DNA of 64,000 nt from contig SSNU01000049.1 of assembly GCA_012064415.1 (NCBI GenBank), positions 106,561-170,560 of the forward strand. Reading direction: 5' to 3'. Source of the DNA: Gyrodactylus bullatarudis (Eukaryota > Platyhelminthes > Monogenea > Gyrodactylidea > Gyrodactylidae). Shown here in pieces: positions 11,937 through 25,640 of this stretch (positions are counted from its first letter, which is position 1; each line of letters opens with the position of its first letter). Made by a program: the position numbers and the translations under genes. Below the pieces are notes generated by a model. It had not been told where the DNA came from. It saw nothing but the letters and a program-made list of their open reading frames with translations, and did not search any database.

Positions 11937-12913
11937 TTGAAATAAAACATTTTCATGGAATTCCAACAATTCCATCCAGGTATTTTGGTGAAAGAAACAA
12001 GCTGAAAAATTTGTTTTCGTTTAACTTTGTAATCGAAAGGGTTTACTAAACTTTACCATAGGATACAGAATTGGCAGAAATACATAATATCATTTTGCTT
12101 TTCATTGAAATAAGCCCAAAGTTCCTTGTACTTTAGACAAGATCATTTCCATCTGAAAAATCTATCATCAAAGTTTTAACTAATCAATAAGGAGTGGACA
12201 TCAAGTACATATCCATCTATAGAATCCACGCTTCTATAGCAAGAAAAAAAAGGAATCTCACAGATCACTCTTGAAAAATTTCACACTGACCTGAGATATT
12301 TCAACTTGTAAAATTCATCATCTCTAAAGAAGCTTCAAAATGAAGAGAAAATAAATAAACAAAAAAGAACCTCACAGGAATTATTATTGTATTTCAAATC
12401 ATCTGTGGGATATTCAATTTAGAGGAAAATAAATATTTGTGGAAATTTCTTATTGACCTTGTGATCAAAACGTAATTTTTGTTTGTCTAAAGAACAATGA
12501 AAGAAATTATTCATTATGTACTATACGATAATAATATTACACGATTCATTGAATTGGTTGAAAACTATCTTGACCAATCAGAATAGAGTAAAAATGTTCA
12601 GCCAATCAGATGCAAGCTTAGTTAGTCAGACTCTTGAGATTCAACAAAATAGTAGTCAGATAAAACAGTACACATAATTTATCCATTATTCTTTCTACAA
12701 CTACTACTGTATTATTATATATATTTCTACTAAGTCAATTAACAGAAATCATTAGATAAATTATTCAATATCACAACTTTAAATCACGGAAATATTTGTG
12801 CACTCATGATGACTCTGGCGGAATCTTTTTATAATTTCAACTGGATTTAAATATTCTTCCTTTTGCAAGAGAGATAACTACTTTTACGCTTACAAACCTG
12901 GAAGGATTACATA
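11937..12913. other. Sequence directly upstream of the gene (putative promoter and 5' UTR)
   Basis: No repeat family was recognised here, which contrasts with its surroundings. The final part should hold the promoter and 5' untranslated region. There is no conserved element I can name beyond the weak TATA/initiator candidate. Confidence 0.4.
12716..12753 (+). promoter_or_regulatory. Candidate TATA/initiator pair upstream of exon 1
   Basis: A TATATATATTT run at 12716-12726 is followed 35 bp downstream by TCATT (12749-12753), an initiator-like match, about 160 bp before the start codon. In DNA this rich in A+T such pairs arise by chance, so this is only a position to test. Confidence 0.2.
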
Positions 12914-12968
12914 ATGTCATGCCATGCCGGATACGTTTGGATATTTTGGATATTTTTATTACTTGATA
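12914..12968 (+). CDS. Exon 1: start codon and signal peptide
   Basis: ATG at 12914 has A at -3 and opens an 18-codon run of Trp, Ile, Phe and Leu residues (core WIFWIFLLL), a typical short secretory signal. An in-frame TAA at 12875-12877 with no ATG between it and 12914 supports this start. The exon ends one base into a codon before a GTGAGT donor (12969). That phase-1 end fits exactly the phase-1 acceptor of exon 2 at 34793, where the split codon gives Asn19. The exon is short and lies 21.8 kb from the next one, so the assignment rests on hydrophobicity, the donor and the phase match. A different upstream exon is possible. Confidence 0.7.
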
Positions 12969-13074
12969 GTGAGTTGTTTTTTTTCAAATTTCACTATTAA
13001 AAAGACTGAAGATTTTTATATCTTTCGTCTCATTTGTCAATAGATGATTCTGATAGTTTTTTTCGGCTTTTAAT

Positions 13075-13300
13075 TTAGAAATTTTTTTTTATACCAGAGA
13101 AAGTAAAGCGAAATGATAGGTTCCCTGATTTTACAGTTTGAAGAGAAAAAATTGAAATCTCATTACCGTTTGGGAGTTGAATTTGATCATCTTCACTACT
13201 TAAAATCAGTGAAATTTTGATATTTTTTTTGTGGCACAGTAGAAAATTTAATGAAAATAATCGGTTTCCTTGTCTAATTCTGATCCTGTGCCAGTCTCTT
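13075..13300. repeat. Family B fragment next to SINE copy 1
   Basis: The landmarks ctcattaccgtttgggag, ttgatcatcttcactacttaaaa and ttgtctaattctgatcctg match family B sequence at 61851-62536. Only the central part is present. Confidence 0.5.
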
Positions 13301-13324
13301 ACTTTTTTTCCTGAAATCGAAAAA

Positions 13325-13487
13325 TTTTTATTTATATAGAGAATTATAATGATTAATGATTGTACAAATAAGAGAACAGAGAAAGAGTGCCCGGTGTGGG
13401 AGGGTTTGAACCTGGGACCGAGAATAAGGGGGAAGGGATCGAGAGGTGAGAGAGATACCACTACGCCACACCGACCTAATTTCAAAT
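13325..13487 (-). mobile_element. tRNA-derived SINE, copy 1 (minus strand)
   Basis: On the minus strand the element starts GGTCGGTGTGGCGTAGTGG, with a box A-like TGGCGTAGTGG (complement of 13458-13468) and a perfect box B, GGTTCAAACCC (complement of 13402-13412). These are the two parts of an RNA polymerase III internal promoter. A tRNA-unrelated body with TTGTACAATCAT follows, ending in an A/T-rich tail near 13325. The sequence does not fold as a complete tRNA, and the same body recurs at 42468-42612, so it is a SINE and not a tRNA gene. Confidence 0.8.
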
Positions 13488-15440
13488 CAATAAATCCTAT
13501 TCGAAATTTTAAGGTCAAAATAGGGATTTTTTCTTCAAACAGTAGAATTAGGAAATATGATCTGGATTCCAAAAAAACAAATTCGAATTTTTGATGATAT
13601 AACCACCCAACTTTATAAAAACATTCAAAATAGTCCAAAATTGATTTTAAAAATTAGACACCAATTTTTCTCAAGTTATCTTTATTTAAATTCTTTGTAT
13701 CCTTGTGTCTAAAAGCTTTTATTCAGTCTTTTGAAAATTCTCAAATTCGTTTATAGAACATGAGTTCACCAACTATTAAAAAGAATTCATTCTATTTCTA
13801 TCATACATCATGTAATAAGAATCTAATGGAATTTTATAAATTTTCCGCAAAACACTTTGAGATCTGCATCATAAAAGAGATCTCTATCCTTGACGAAAAT
13901 TAGAGCTTCACCAGAAGAGTAATAAGGAATGCTTGTTTCTTCTGAAACCTTGTTTACTATTTCGACATTTTATTTCCTAGTAAATATAATCTACGAAACT
14001 ACTGGTTATCATCCTAATGTTTTTGTGTGTATGACTTTTAGGACGCGTAAACAATCCAATATAGGCCCATTTCCTAAATGTAAAATTATAATTAATTAGA
14101 GGAATAGTTTTTATGATTCTCCCCTGTTTTTAAACATGTCTTCCCATAACTGGACTAACTAACTCGAATCAAGTTAATCGGGAATTTAGGATTGACCTTA
14201 AAACCACTGTTTATGTGTGAATGTTGACTAAAATTAACATGGTCATTCAGATCGATATCTGAAAGATTTTTTAATTTTCCCAAAAACCATAAACGCTGTC
14301 CGAGTGGATAATTATTTTAGCCAATTACTCAAAAAAATGACTGCACTCATGACGTAACTTGAAGGAGAAAGTAATTAGAGTGATTGTGGAAATTTGAAGA
14401 AAAAAACTCAATTAAAATTTTCTCAATGAATTTTTCTAAACAGATAAACAGCAAGCATCCGTAGATTCCTTTGACCTAAGGCGGAGCTCCTATCTCTCCC
14501 TATCCAGGCATCCTTTCCTTTACACTGATGAATTTATTTACACTTTAAAAATAGAATTATATTCCATCTATCGAGGGAACGATTACCCCTCAATGACTCA
14601 TCTCAAAGCAGAATGAGAAGAAAACTTTTTATTTTTTTCAATTTCAATTTCCAATTGAGACACCCAGCAACCAGTCTGACTGAATCAAAAATTAAATACA
14701 GAATGCAGACTTAACTTATTCCAACGCCCCTCGACCTTATGAGGAAGAAGTGCGTTTTAATGTTGAACTTTCGTCTGTCGCTACTTCATATTCGTTCAAC
14801 TGTTTGTGTATGGAAACTTGTAAGGTCAATAAAATAAAAGTTCTCCCACCCTACTCTAAAATAAGATTCAACTTAATTGTTGCTGGTTTGTCTAGTCTAT
14901 GCTAGTTTCCTATGTGCTATTCACTCACAATAAAAGGAATTGAATTATAAAGGATTCTGCTTCGATGAGTTTCTCTTCAAAACTTCTGGGAGTTTTTAAA
15001 ACACTTTTTTCTAATTTTCAACTGTATATTATACTATTTCTCTGGTTTGTTGTGGGATTTTTTAATTTATCAATCATACTGGTACCCATATCTACATTTG
15101 TATGATTTTTTACCAAATGTAACGAAAATATAATTCGTGATGAATACAAAAGAATTACAGTACCAAAAGAATCATTCTCTCTTCAAAATCTCATCTTTGA
15201 GATGTTCCTTGTACCTCTTTTAAGCTTGCTTGTTGACGTTTAACCCTACAAAAATCTATCAATCAATAATAAGAAAGTTGATTTTTTCAAAAATAGATAA
15301 TATATGAACTAAAGATAATAATTGCTTGAAAAAAACTGTAAATTCGAAATCAGTGCATTAAATCATTCAGAGGATTGAACGCGAGTCTTGAAAATACACT
15401 TTTCTGAGACTCTGAGGGTTAAGCTGAGCTCCTGTTGTTA

Positions 15441-15454
15441 CTCTCTCTCTCTCT
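15441..15454. repeat. CT dinucleotide run
   Basis: A short (CT)n microsatellite within intron 1. A run of ten G at 15730-15739 lies nearby. Confidence 0.9.
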
Positions 15455-17105
15455 TTTGTATTGACGTTACATTTCTAAATAAATTTCTGATTAGAACCCA
15501 TTTTTTATTGTTAGATTTCACCGAATACGAATTCGTCTATTCTGATTAGAAATCATTCATCTGTAATGAAAGAGATTTACTTTGGCACAGACAGAATGAG
15601 TCATTCCATTTGTCCAGTCCCGATAATTATGAAATGGAAGGAAATTTTTCTATAAAATTGAGAGAATGTTTCAAAATATATACTATATATGTTATAAGCA
15701 CACCCAGGATAATTAGTTTTATTTCACAAGGGGGGGGGGTAGATAGAGGGAGGGGGTCATAATGTAGGTAATGTGATATGCATAAATGAGACATTTTAAA
15801 TTGAGACACTCTCAAATTTAAAGAGAAAGAGATAGAAACTGTCAAGCATTTAATTGGTTGAGGATTTTAGTTTCATTTGATATTTCTAATTTCTGAATAG
15901 CATTGCTCAAACTTGAATCATTCCATTCAAATAACCTGCAGTCGAATAATTATAATTATTAGGATTAGGGCGTGAAATTTTTGTATGCCAAGATTTATTT
16001 TGGATTTGAGTTATCCTACCATTGACTCAGGTCGAGGCAAAATAGAAGAAATTTAATGGGAAAAAGGAGAAATTCAAAATATTGAGATAACCTGAAAATG
16101 AACTTGATATAAAAACCATCATGGTTAAATTGAAATTTTTCAAAAATCCAGTTAAATCTATAATATTTTTAAACATGAATGGTTTTTAATGGGTTTTTTA
16201 AAAATGAGATAACCAGTCAACTGAGAATTTTACCGATAAGCTAAACCTTTCAGGATCAGCCCAAAATGTGCCGAATGTTCTATCAAAAGGGAAACCAGAG
16301 GATTTTTAAAAATACCCTTTTGTGATAATTAAAAGTGAAAATAAACTTTGTAAAATTCTATTCGGTGATCTTCTCACAATGATCCTATGACTACGGTATT
16401 AAGAATTGGGTGGCGATTTGAAACATGAGTTCTATCGTAAAATTTCAGTAGAAAAAAGACAAAATTTCAATGATATTGTTTGGACCTGCGTAATAACTGA
16501 GAATTCCCGCCCTATAAAGGGGAAATTTCCAAGTTAAAACAAATAAACACGCCTTATTCTATCCTGGTTAAATTCCGGCTCTTATCTACCCCAAGAATAG
16601 CAAAAAACATGAGGATTTAATTATAATGAATAAAGGAAAGAGATGTACTCTTGCTTGAAATTTTGTTAATTTCTTCGATCCAAAATCTTTCCCATGCAAA
16701 ATAAATTCCCAAGATTCTTTTTTCGTTCTCTCCTAATAATAATAATCCATATCAAGCGTAGATATGTATCAAGTATTAATGCTAGATATTACATGCTTTT
16801 TTTCGCTGTTGAAATCCTATTTTTCCCCCTCTTCTTTGCTAGCCATATTCCAGTCTAAGCTAGTTCATTTTATTCAAAATTTCTAGATTTCTTTTCTGTA
16901 AGGGAATAATGTCTCTTTTGGTTCAAAGGAAAAAAAACGATTCCCAAGAGAAATCTCCTATAGCCAAGCATGTAATTATTATATGCTGAAAGTTTCTTTC
17001 TCCTTTCTCAAGAACAAATCAAATGAATAATTGTTCCTTCCAAATAGTTCGAGAAAAAGTTTTGGTTTCTTATCTATCTAAATCCTGTATATTAAAAGTA
17101 GATTT

Positions 17106-18057
17106 TTAACCCTTCATGTCTCAAAACTTTCTTGAGCGATAATTTGAACTGAAAGATACTAAAGTTGGTTGGATTCTATGATTTTTACGAAAACTTCGAT
17201 TGTTTCATCAAAAAGTCGAATTTTTCGGAATTCTACTCATGTTGCACACTTTCATTCATTTTCAATTAGTGAAAATGATCAAAATTTCTAAATTCAGCTC
17301 CCAAACGATAATGAGCTTATGCATTAGAAACAGATTCAGCATAATTGGCTTTTCTGTCTTATTGTGATCTTGAAAAACTTCTTTGGAGCACATTCCCACT
17401 TCCACATCAATGAAAATTTTCGGTACAAAGTTTGGAAAAATTTCGACGCAAAAAAATCTTTTGAAAATTCGAATTTTTGATGAAAAAATCGAGGTTTTTG
17501 TAAAAATCATAGATTTCTAACATCAAATCAATTAGCATTAAGAAAACTCTTTGACCCTTCATCACTAATGAATCATTAGAAAGCTACATGAATATTTATA
17601 ATTTATTGAGACTATAATTTATTAGACTATTCTAAGAGTCTTCTTTACTCCTATCAACATTAAGGTTCCCAAAATGATCAGGGAATTTACTCGAAAGGCT
17701 TATTTGTTTATTTATTTTCAATTTTTATATTTGCTCCATGAACTCAGATTTTATTATCAATTTAAATTGCCCAAACCAAACCAGGTTTTATTTTTATATT
17801 TCATGCTATCTGTACACATTTATACATTTAAATATATTTTTCATTCTAACAAAAAAAAAATATTACGTAAGAAAAGGGGATTATTTTAAATGTTGTCAAA
17901 TATTACAAGAAAAGTTTGGACTCAAAAAATGCCTATTTCAACCTTTATTAACTTTTAAATGAAAAACCGGCTTTCACCATAGAAAAATTCAGATTCGGAA
18001 TCAGCCTGATTATTTTGGTGGGATGAAAAAATAATTATATGGGACATGAAAGGTTAA
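17106..18057. mobile_element. Family E TTAA-type element, copy 3, with nested insertion
   Basis: TTAACCCTTCATGTC at the left and GACATGAAAGGTTAA at the right form a 15-bp inverted repeat with one mismatch, each ending in TTAA, the target sequence duplicated by piggyBac-type transposons. Internal landmarks match copies 1 and 2. The 952-bp length is due in part to the family B sequence at 17158-17546 inserted in its left half. No transposase is present. Confidence 0.75.
17158..17546. mobile_element. Family B foldback element nested in family E
   Basis: It starts actaaagttggttgg and ends with the inverted form (catagatttctaacatcaaatcaattag). The arms carry gaattctactcatgttgc and the core carries cagctcccaaacgataatgag. 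It is a shortened relative of the 41559-42289 copy. Confidence 0.65.
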
Positions 18058-18439
18058 AGTCGTGGGATCCTCTACTCAAAAACAGTTCCAAAATGTATCA
18101 AAATGAATTTTTTATCATTTGACAGAAAAACAAAGTCTTATTTCGATGTGAAAATTTTGATTATTCCAGTCCTGTACGTGATAACTCTGTTTAGTAATTC
18201 TTATCAATGTTTTTGTTTACTTTATTCCATTGAATTTAGTTTCTGGTTTTTCTATCCTCTATGAGATTCTTTCTTTTCCCACGTTAGGCTCAGTGAAAAG
18301 CCTTATTCTGTCTTTTTATTCATTGTATTAGAAATATTAATCTTTTTCCTTTAGAAATTAATTCCAAATACACTGACAAATTCTAACAATTTTTGCGACG
18401 CTTTCTTATTTCTTCATTGAAATTATTTCATGTGTAATA

Positions 18440-18710
18440 GAGGGAGGCAAATTTTTTAACATCCCGATGTGCAAAGCTCATTTTGAAGAGAATTTTTCAA
18501 CTTAAAATAGTTCCTATTGAACCATGTATTTTAAATTTTGCTTAAATCGCAATTGAAAATGCCGATTTTTGAATTAGTGCCAACTATTTTCGATTAAAAT
18601 AAATATTTTAGTAAAAAATCCGATTAATTAGGGATATGTTAAAGATGTATGGGAAAATGGGATTCTGGGGTATCAGAGAATTAAAAATTTCGAATTTAAA
18701 TTTCATAAAT
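18440..18710. repeat. Family G repeat, copy 1
   Basis: It begins gagggaggcaaattttttaa and includes the gaattagtgccaactatttt and cgattaaaat landmarks. It matches the copy at 54379-54585. Confidence 0.55.
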
Positions 18711-21700
18711 GGCATTTTCTAAGTTAGATCTTACAGATTCGCATTGCAGCCGAAACATTGTTCGGAAAGAAAATATTTGACTCGGCCTAATGTCTAATCG
18801 TTCTCTGTGATCTGTTGTTAACTTCAAGTTGTCTTTATTCTGTTGGAAATCTTGAAAAGTCTCCGCTTGAAAAGAAAGGCGACAAGACAAATGACAAGAT
18901 AGAAACTAATTCCAAAATTAAGAGTGTAATTTTGATTCATGTTTTCAATCAAGAGATTATCTATCAGGTTACTATGAGCTATAATTGTGCATTAATTTAT
19001 GATTCATTTGAAAAGCTTGTCACTCTGTTCTTTGTTCCATTGATTTATGACAGGTTTACCACATGTCAGAGGAAAGTTTGGCAGGTAGATTCCATAAAAC
19101 CTTGAAAGGGCTCTGACAAATCTGGTAAATCTCAAACATAAAATGCAGCAGTCATAAAAATGTATTATGATTAAGCTTCCTTGTTATTCCTCAATGCTTA
19201 ATTTACATTAGAAAATACAATGAATGAGTGTAATTTAGGGAGGGAGACAAAAATACGGCATTATTTTTTCAATGTGAAATAAAAATCTTCTAGGAAGAAA
19301 CAAAACTTTGGTTGACCTTTCAACCTGCTACGAGATAAATCTTTCCCTACAGTAGCCTGACAACAGAGGATTTCTGTCCATATTTCTATAGATTTTTTCT
19401 AATGCAAAAAGAAATGGTATTAATTTAACCAATGATTCATTAATTTTTATTTCTCTCAAACATTTCCATGATCTAACAAGTTTATAAATTTTATTACCAA
19501 GCAGAAAAATCATTCTATAATTCTAAGATTAGATTGAAATTCTCATCCGTTTCGCTCACTCCACAGTGTCCAAAGCTTTTCCCTATACCCAATGGTTTTT
19601 AACTTGAATTGATTCAGCTCACTATTACAGATTCATTTAATTGACATGGGGATAAATTATCAGTAATAAATAGAGTTCTCAAAACAGAATTGGAATATTT
19701 TACTGATCTAAATCTATAAAAAATAGAACTTTAGGGTTTCACAAGGCGAAGGGAGAATTTGTACCTCATATGTCATTAATTATGTATCGAAAACTAACTT
19801 TTTCACTATCCGAAATAGGCCAAATAAGGGCTTGAAATTTGTATGACAGAAATATGGTGAAATCTCCCAGTCTTTACTTCACCTCAAGAAATTTGTGAGA
19901 CAAGAAATCAACAGAGAAAATCAAGATTCTGGCTATGAATTTCTCTCTTGGCTCAGATGCTCTTTAACCCTAAAATCATTCCTCGGCTAAAATCATTTCT
20001 ATATTTATACTTGTTTCTCAATTATCAAGGGCATGGAATTTTTTAATTAGTAGTAAAATAAGTACACAATAAAAGATTCATGTACGTATCTTTTCCAAAT
20101 TCTATGAAACTTTATTTTTGACTTTTTCTTCCCATACAAGGGATGTCTTTCATATCGCATATTCTTACTCCCAAATAAAAACACTCCCCTGACCTTAATC
20201 AACATCACTCAATACATCTTGTTCTTTCTTTTTAGTTTTGAGATCAGATGGAGGGTATGTAGTTCACCTAATATGGAGTAGTAGATATTGAAGATTAAAT
20301 TATTACTCTCTTCTTTGATCATCTAATAAAAACTGATAGAAAACCAGCTTTATATATCAACAGTAACTATAAATGAAATTTAAAAGAAAGTAATCTGCCA
20401 GTATAAATAGAACAAAGAGAGATTTTTGAGTTCTTTATCCCATACTAATAAAAACTTTCAACCGTCAGTCTTTTAATATTTGTACAAGGATTGTATTCTT
20501 ACCTGGTACGAGAGGCTAATTAAAATTGAAAATCCATCTGTGTACTATTACTATTTGGATATATCATTCCAAAGAAAGGTATGCTACAAGAGGTTGAAGT
20601 TCATTATCCTTTTGTCGAATTATTTTATGTTTTTTCAGACCACAGAGGGAAAATTTGAGTTCTCTATAACTACAGTAATCAAAGAAGTTGTATTCAAAAT
20701 CAAAATAACTTCAAGGCCTTTTTAGAATAAAATTTACAGATGAATCGATTCGTTTATTATTAGTGAGCAAGTGATTAAATTCTCTTATAGGACTGTAATG
20801 TTTTTTTGGCACAAATAGGAAAAAATCTCGTCAGTTTAATGGGAAGAGATTATACTTAAACTATCGTAAGCGAAAAGAATTCCTTTAGTCTTTGGATGGA
20901 TGATCTTGCAGAGGAACATGGTTTACTCTCTAAGGAGAAATATATATTTTTTTCAAGGGTTTATGCAGATAAATCATGCGATGAATATAAATCTCTAGGA
21001 CTACTAGTTGCTACTATGCCATTAAATTATTATTTCCTTTTGGAACATGTAGGAATTTCATGTAGCAAAATACCCTCATTCACTACACTTCTTTATTAGT
21101 CTTTTTATCTAAAATAAATATTTTCATACCAAGTCAGAGACAAAAAATAAAATTCAAAGAATAAAAAACACGAGAGATTTCATCAATCATCACACCCAAT
21201 GGAAGAAATGTCACAGAAAGAATAAATTACACCCCCCTCGATCAACTTCACTGCCTCTGAATAATAATCTAAGACAGGTTCTCTCCACCTACAATATGCA
21301 AGTTTGTTGTACTTTTGATAGAAATGGAGTGATACTCTCTTTAGAAATGGGGTTCTGCTTCTTAATAACATGAGTTGTATTATTGAGAGTACTAATTGTG
21401 TTAGTTATCGTAACAGAAATGAGTCTTAAACGGGACTATTATAGCTCAGGAGTTATCAATCAAAACCTGGATCATTCTTTGATTCAAAAATGGACTGTTT
21501 TTGATGCTTTAGCAGATAGATTTAATATTCGAATTCTAAAGGTATGATCTATAAACCTGAGAAGTAGGATGGTAAACGAAGTACTTTCTGAGGCTTAGAT
21601 GAACAGTAATGAGTTGCTTAAGTGTTAAGAAATATCTCAGTGGGACTTAGATTTGGTGGGTCTCTTAGTTCTTTGAAATCGACAAAATTTTCTCGATCAA

Positions 21701-22223
21701 ACTTTTTGCTAAGAATAAGTCCTTAGTTATCCAGATGTGAATGAGAACTGGGTTCTAGTTGAATTAAAATATTTCTTCGAATAAAAACACATTGGGACCA
21801 TTAGAAAGTGAGAGAACGAGAAGAAATTGTATAATCTTGTCAATTTTCCGATTCGCTTAGCACTCCCTTTTTTTCTCCTGCCCAAGTTATGCAAATTCAA
21901 CTTTTTTTCGTATTTCCTATCTATCCCATATAAAATGTACATTGCCTTCATTCTCAAGTTGATTTGAAGACAAAAATTACTTTGAGAAAAAATAATATGC
22001 GAACACAAGAGAGAGAGAGACAGGCCCATCTCTCTCAACTGAGCATAGTTCATTTTGGTCTATCATTTACTATCCTAAAAAATTCATTTCTCAGCCAGAG
22101 ATTCTAATTCAATTTATTCCTTTTCATCTACAACAATGGTTCTTTTCATTATTTAAATATGATCAATTTTACATTCAGCTGTTCTTAGTTTTAATCAATG
22201 ATCGATAATAATTTATGGTCTCA

Positions 22224-22628
22224 AATTAGATAATACACTAAACTTTTTAGAAAATGTATGTATTATTTGAAAATATATCAATCGAAATACATTTTTGGAA
22301 TTTTTTCATTTCTCATTTGAAAACGAAAAGCCCGATCCTGTTAACTCCAAACTCGTATAGTTTATCCCGATTATCCTATTGATGCATAAAATTTATGAAA
22401 GCTTAAAAACTTTTCACTCTGCATAAGATGGTGTTTTAGACCTAGAACGAAGAATGATTTATTGAAAAATTTTAGTTTTTCAATCATTTATTGAGGCCTA
22501 ATTTGGCGCTCCAGAATATCTGAGGATAGAAAATTATATTTTTTGGAAATTAATGGTCAAAAATATTTCGATCGATAAATTATCGGATATTACATTTTCG
22601 AGGTAGTCTAGTGAAACTATCCCTAATT
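22224..22628. repeat. Family H palindromic element, copy 1
   Basis: The left end (aattagataatacactaaac, then tttttagaaaatgta) is mirrored at the right (tacattttcgaggtagtctagtg, then aaactatccctaatt). The interior contains aggcctaatttggcgctcc and atttcgatcgataaattatc, both also found around the Penelope-like element in intron 2. Confidence 0.6.
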
Positions 22629-23072
22629 AATATGAAGATGGGAATTTATGCTTTTCAAAAAATTATGAATTTTTTAATCAAGAAATCGGATTTGATCAAG
22701 ATATTTTGGAATCTAGATCGTAGCTTCCACTTTCAGGATCTGAAGAAAAAAAATTTGAAAAAAAGAAAATTTTAACAAAGTTATGGCATGACTAATCATG
22801 ATCCTAAAAATCAACTTTTGATCACTCTCTCATTTTTAAATCAACAAAAATTATCAACTCAAAGCTCAAAAAATGGGAATTCGGCGCCTTCGCTTGATTT
22901 GAAATATGCCATAACTTTCTTAAAATTTGATTTTTTTCAAATTTTTTTTCTTTAGATCCTGAAAGTGGAACCTACGATCTAGATTCCAAAAAATCGTGAT
23001 CAAATTCGATTTCTTGATGAAAAAATTCATATTTTTGTAAAAAGCATAAATTCCCATCTTCATATTAATTAG
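22623..23072. mobile_element. Family C foldback element, nearly complete palindrome
   Basis: A 28-bp perfect inverted repeat (ctaattaatatgaagatggg at the outer left, mirrored at 23045-23072) is followed by imperfect pairing over most of both arms, including the gatctaga landmark in the ccactttcaggatctgaaga / tctttagatcctgaaagtgg pair. It is a 450-bp element able to form one long hairpin. It has no open frame. It abuts or overlaps the family H element by a few bases. Confidence 0.8.
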
Positions 23073-23374
23073 CTTTAGTTTTGAAAAACGATAGAGATGG
23101 TCAAGATTTTTTGGAGTTTTTTCCTAAAAGCGATATCGAGCTGGTGAAAAAAAATAAAAAATAAATTTTATGACGTATTACTAGGCATTTTATATAGAAT
23201 TTCTTTTACTCAATTTGATAGAGAAAAACATTTCAAATAAAAAACATTGTACTCATATAAAGCAGTAGTCATTTGAGAAGGCGAGATGAGTAAATCTTTT
23301 TAGTCTGAAAGATTCATAATGTTTAAATGAATTATTAATTTCTTCTCTCATGTAAATTTCTATCAGATTTAATT

Positions 23375-23710
23375 TTTAATCATTGAATTTTCGATTTCTA
23401 CCCTGGGTCAGAATCTGAATGGGCTCTTCATGGGAATTCGAATGATGTATAAAACATGTGGTCCGAAATCTAAATTTCAAGAACTGGTTGCAATAGAAAC
23501 GATGGTTTTGTGTTAAAATTAACGTGATGAAAAATTTGCTGAATTTGATTTCGGCCATTTTCTCATGATAGAAGCTAAAATATCCCAATCATTTTCAATA
23601 AAATAAAAGTAATAAATAAAATAAGTCTTACGGATCAACTATTTCTATCAAAAGCCTCTAAATCTTCGATGACTACTTAAAAGTAATAATATAAAATTTG
23701 AGAGATTTTT
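23375..23710 (-). repeat. Dispersed repeat family F, copy 2 (inverted)
   Basis: Complementary to 1040-1330: it ends aaaagtaataatataaaatt and contains the ccattttctcatgatagaag landmark. Downstream 23720-23880 (a gaactttgatactaatgctg motif, then ggttctaaactcataaagaagg) continues the family and recurs at 61140-61220. Confidence 0.65.
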
Positions 23711-23899
23711 TACAAAAATTGGAACTTTGATACTAATGCTGCCATTTTTATAGAAAATAATTTTGGATAAAAATTTATATTTTCGTTTGGTTCTAAACTC
23801 ATAAAGAAGGTTAGAGAAAACTATCGTATATTTGAGTGATAAACGTTATATTTCGCCGGGTCTCTTCAGACTCTACCCCGGTAACATTTAAATACTATT

Positions 23900-25640
23900 A
23901 CAATGCAAAATATTCCCTGGCTTCCATTGGTCCATTTCGTGATTGTATTTTTAGGCCTCACTAGGGAGGCGTAAGGAATTTTCAACGTGAAAAACTCTGC
24001 TTATCTATTTCTGCCTTTTCATAAACTGATCAATTTTCTGCTCAATTTCTCTTCACTTTTTCACTAAATTTATATAATTCGAACCAAAGATTCATTCTGA
24101 ACCCAGGGAAAATGGAATTGAACCTATTAGAATTGAAAAATCTTTCCCTAGCATACAAGAAATTAATGCGAATTTTAATTCCTGGCTACCATAAATCCCA
24201 ACCGGATTGTGTAGAGCTTTCAAAACAAACAAAACCCCCAATGTCAAAATTAATTCCTCTTCAGATATTTCTCTGTATCTCTTACAAGTTTTAGAACCGA
24301 GAATAAATTTTTAGAAAAAGTAATGATTGACGTTACACGTGTAGTCAGAGAGAGGTACATTAAAACAAAATACTGGACACTCAATTTTCATCAGAAATGT
24401 TGATTTTGTTGTTGTTTTCAAACAAACATGTCGGTTATCATCATGTTTTAATTTTCTCCCTTTGAGATTTTACATTTCAACTTTGCCAATCTGATTGACT
24501 TCGGCTACCATTGGTTGTTGCCTGTTCATCTGCACTTAGCTAGCAATAGTTTCTATATAGAATCTATTTAAATCAATATTTTTCTTCTCATAATCAGGAA
24601 TACAAATCTCATAATGATTTAAGCTGATAGGTTTTGAGAACTAAAGTAATTTTTATACAAACGTGCAAGAATTTGTTTTTGAATTTTAAAATAGCGCTAA
24701 ATTATAAAAAAAATCGATTTCGAATATTCAAAGCAATTCGAAACTGGTATTTGGTATCAACATTGATTCAAAATGATTCGAATTTGACCAGAAAAGTTCC
24801 AAAGTATCTAACATTATTGTGATTGAAGAAAAACATTGAACAAATTTGGGTATCGCCTTTCATGAAAAAACAATTTACTGTAAAATTAGGTTTAAATTTC
24901 CAAAGTACCAAAGCTTCATAAAATAGTAAACTCTTAAGAAATAATTCGAGGGTTACTAGAGCGACTCTCTTTCTCAAAATTCCTCGAAATAAAATAAGTA
25001 ACATTTGGCAATGTTCAAAATTTGAGCATTTTAAAATCTAGATTTAAGTTTATCCATAAACCTCGAGCACATTTCTGCAAGCTGAAAATTTTCTTAATGG
25101 GGGTTTCCTTTGCACAATGGAATTACTGTGTCATCTCTTACTTTACTATTCTTTATGTAAATTTCTGAATCAAAATCTGTGTGACTTTGTGTTGTAACCT
25201 TATATGTTAAGATTTCTTTATTTGTTCTGTAACAAAATGAATACATCCTAGGGAAATTTGATACATTTATTTTCTGGTTATACGATGATCTAGTTGACCA
25301 TCTATAGTCTGTCAAATAAAAATAAACATTTCTGGAGAGGTATTTTTAGGAATCTTTGTCGCTTTTTTCCATGTTAAGAAATCATAATGGATTGAGACTT
25401 TTCTTTTAGTCTTTTAGCAAATCGCCTAAATTTAAACTAGTTTAAACTCAAATGGAATCGGGCAGCTATTTCGAATCATTATTTTTGCAAAATCTATGAT
25501 TTTTTACAATAGGAAATTTCAGGTTTTAAAAAAAGTATTACCATCGAATAGAACTTTGAGAGAAGAAAATCTTTGTTAATTCCTAAAAAAGAGATTAATC
25601 AAGAGTCAATTCTTACGAGCACAATTAGATAAGGAAACTG
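23900..25640. other. Intron 1 section, little recognised
   Basis: A weak family A-like fragment lies around 24700-24800 (a cgaaactggtatttggtatc motif). No exon candidates with splice signals and Ig-like content were found. Confidence 0.35.

Noticed and set aside
13381..13487. Possible tRNA gene on the minus strand
   Set aside because: Boxes A and B are present but no full cloverleaf is evident, spacing is long, and a related copy at 42468 shares a non-tRNA body. Annotated as a SINE.
13075..13638. 187-codon minus-strand open frame
   Set aside because: It runs through the SINE and a family B fragment, so it is a chance frame in repeats, not a gene.
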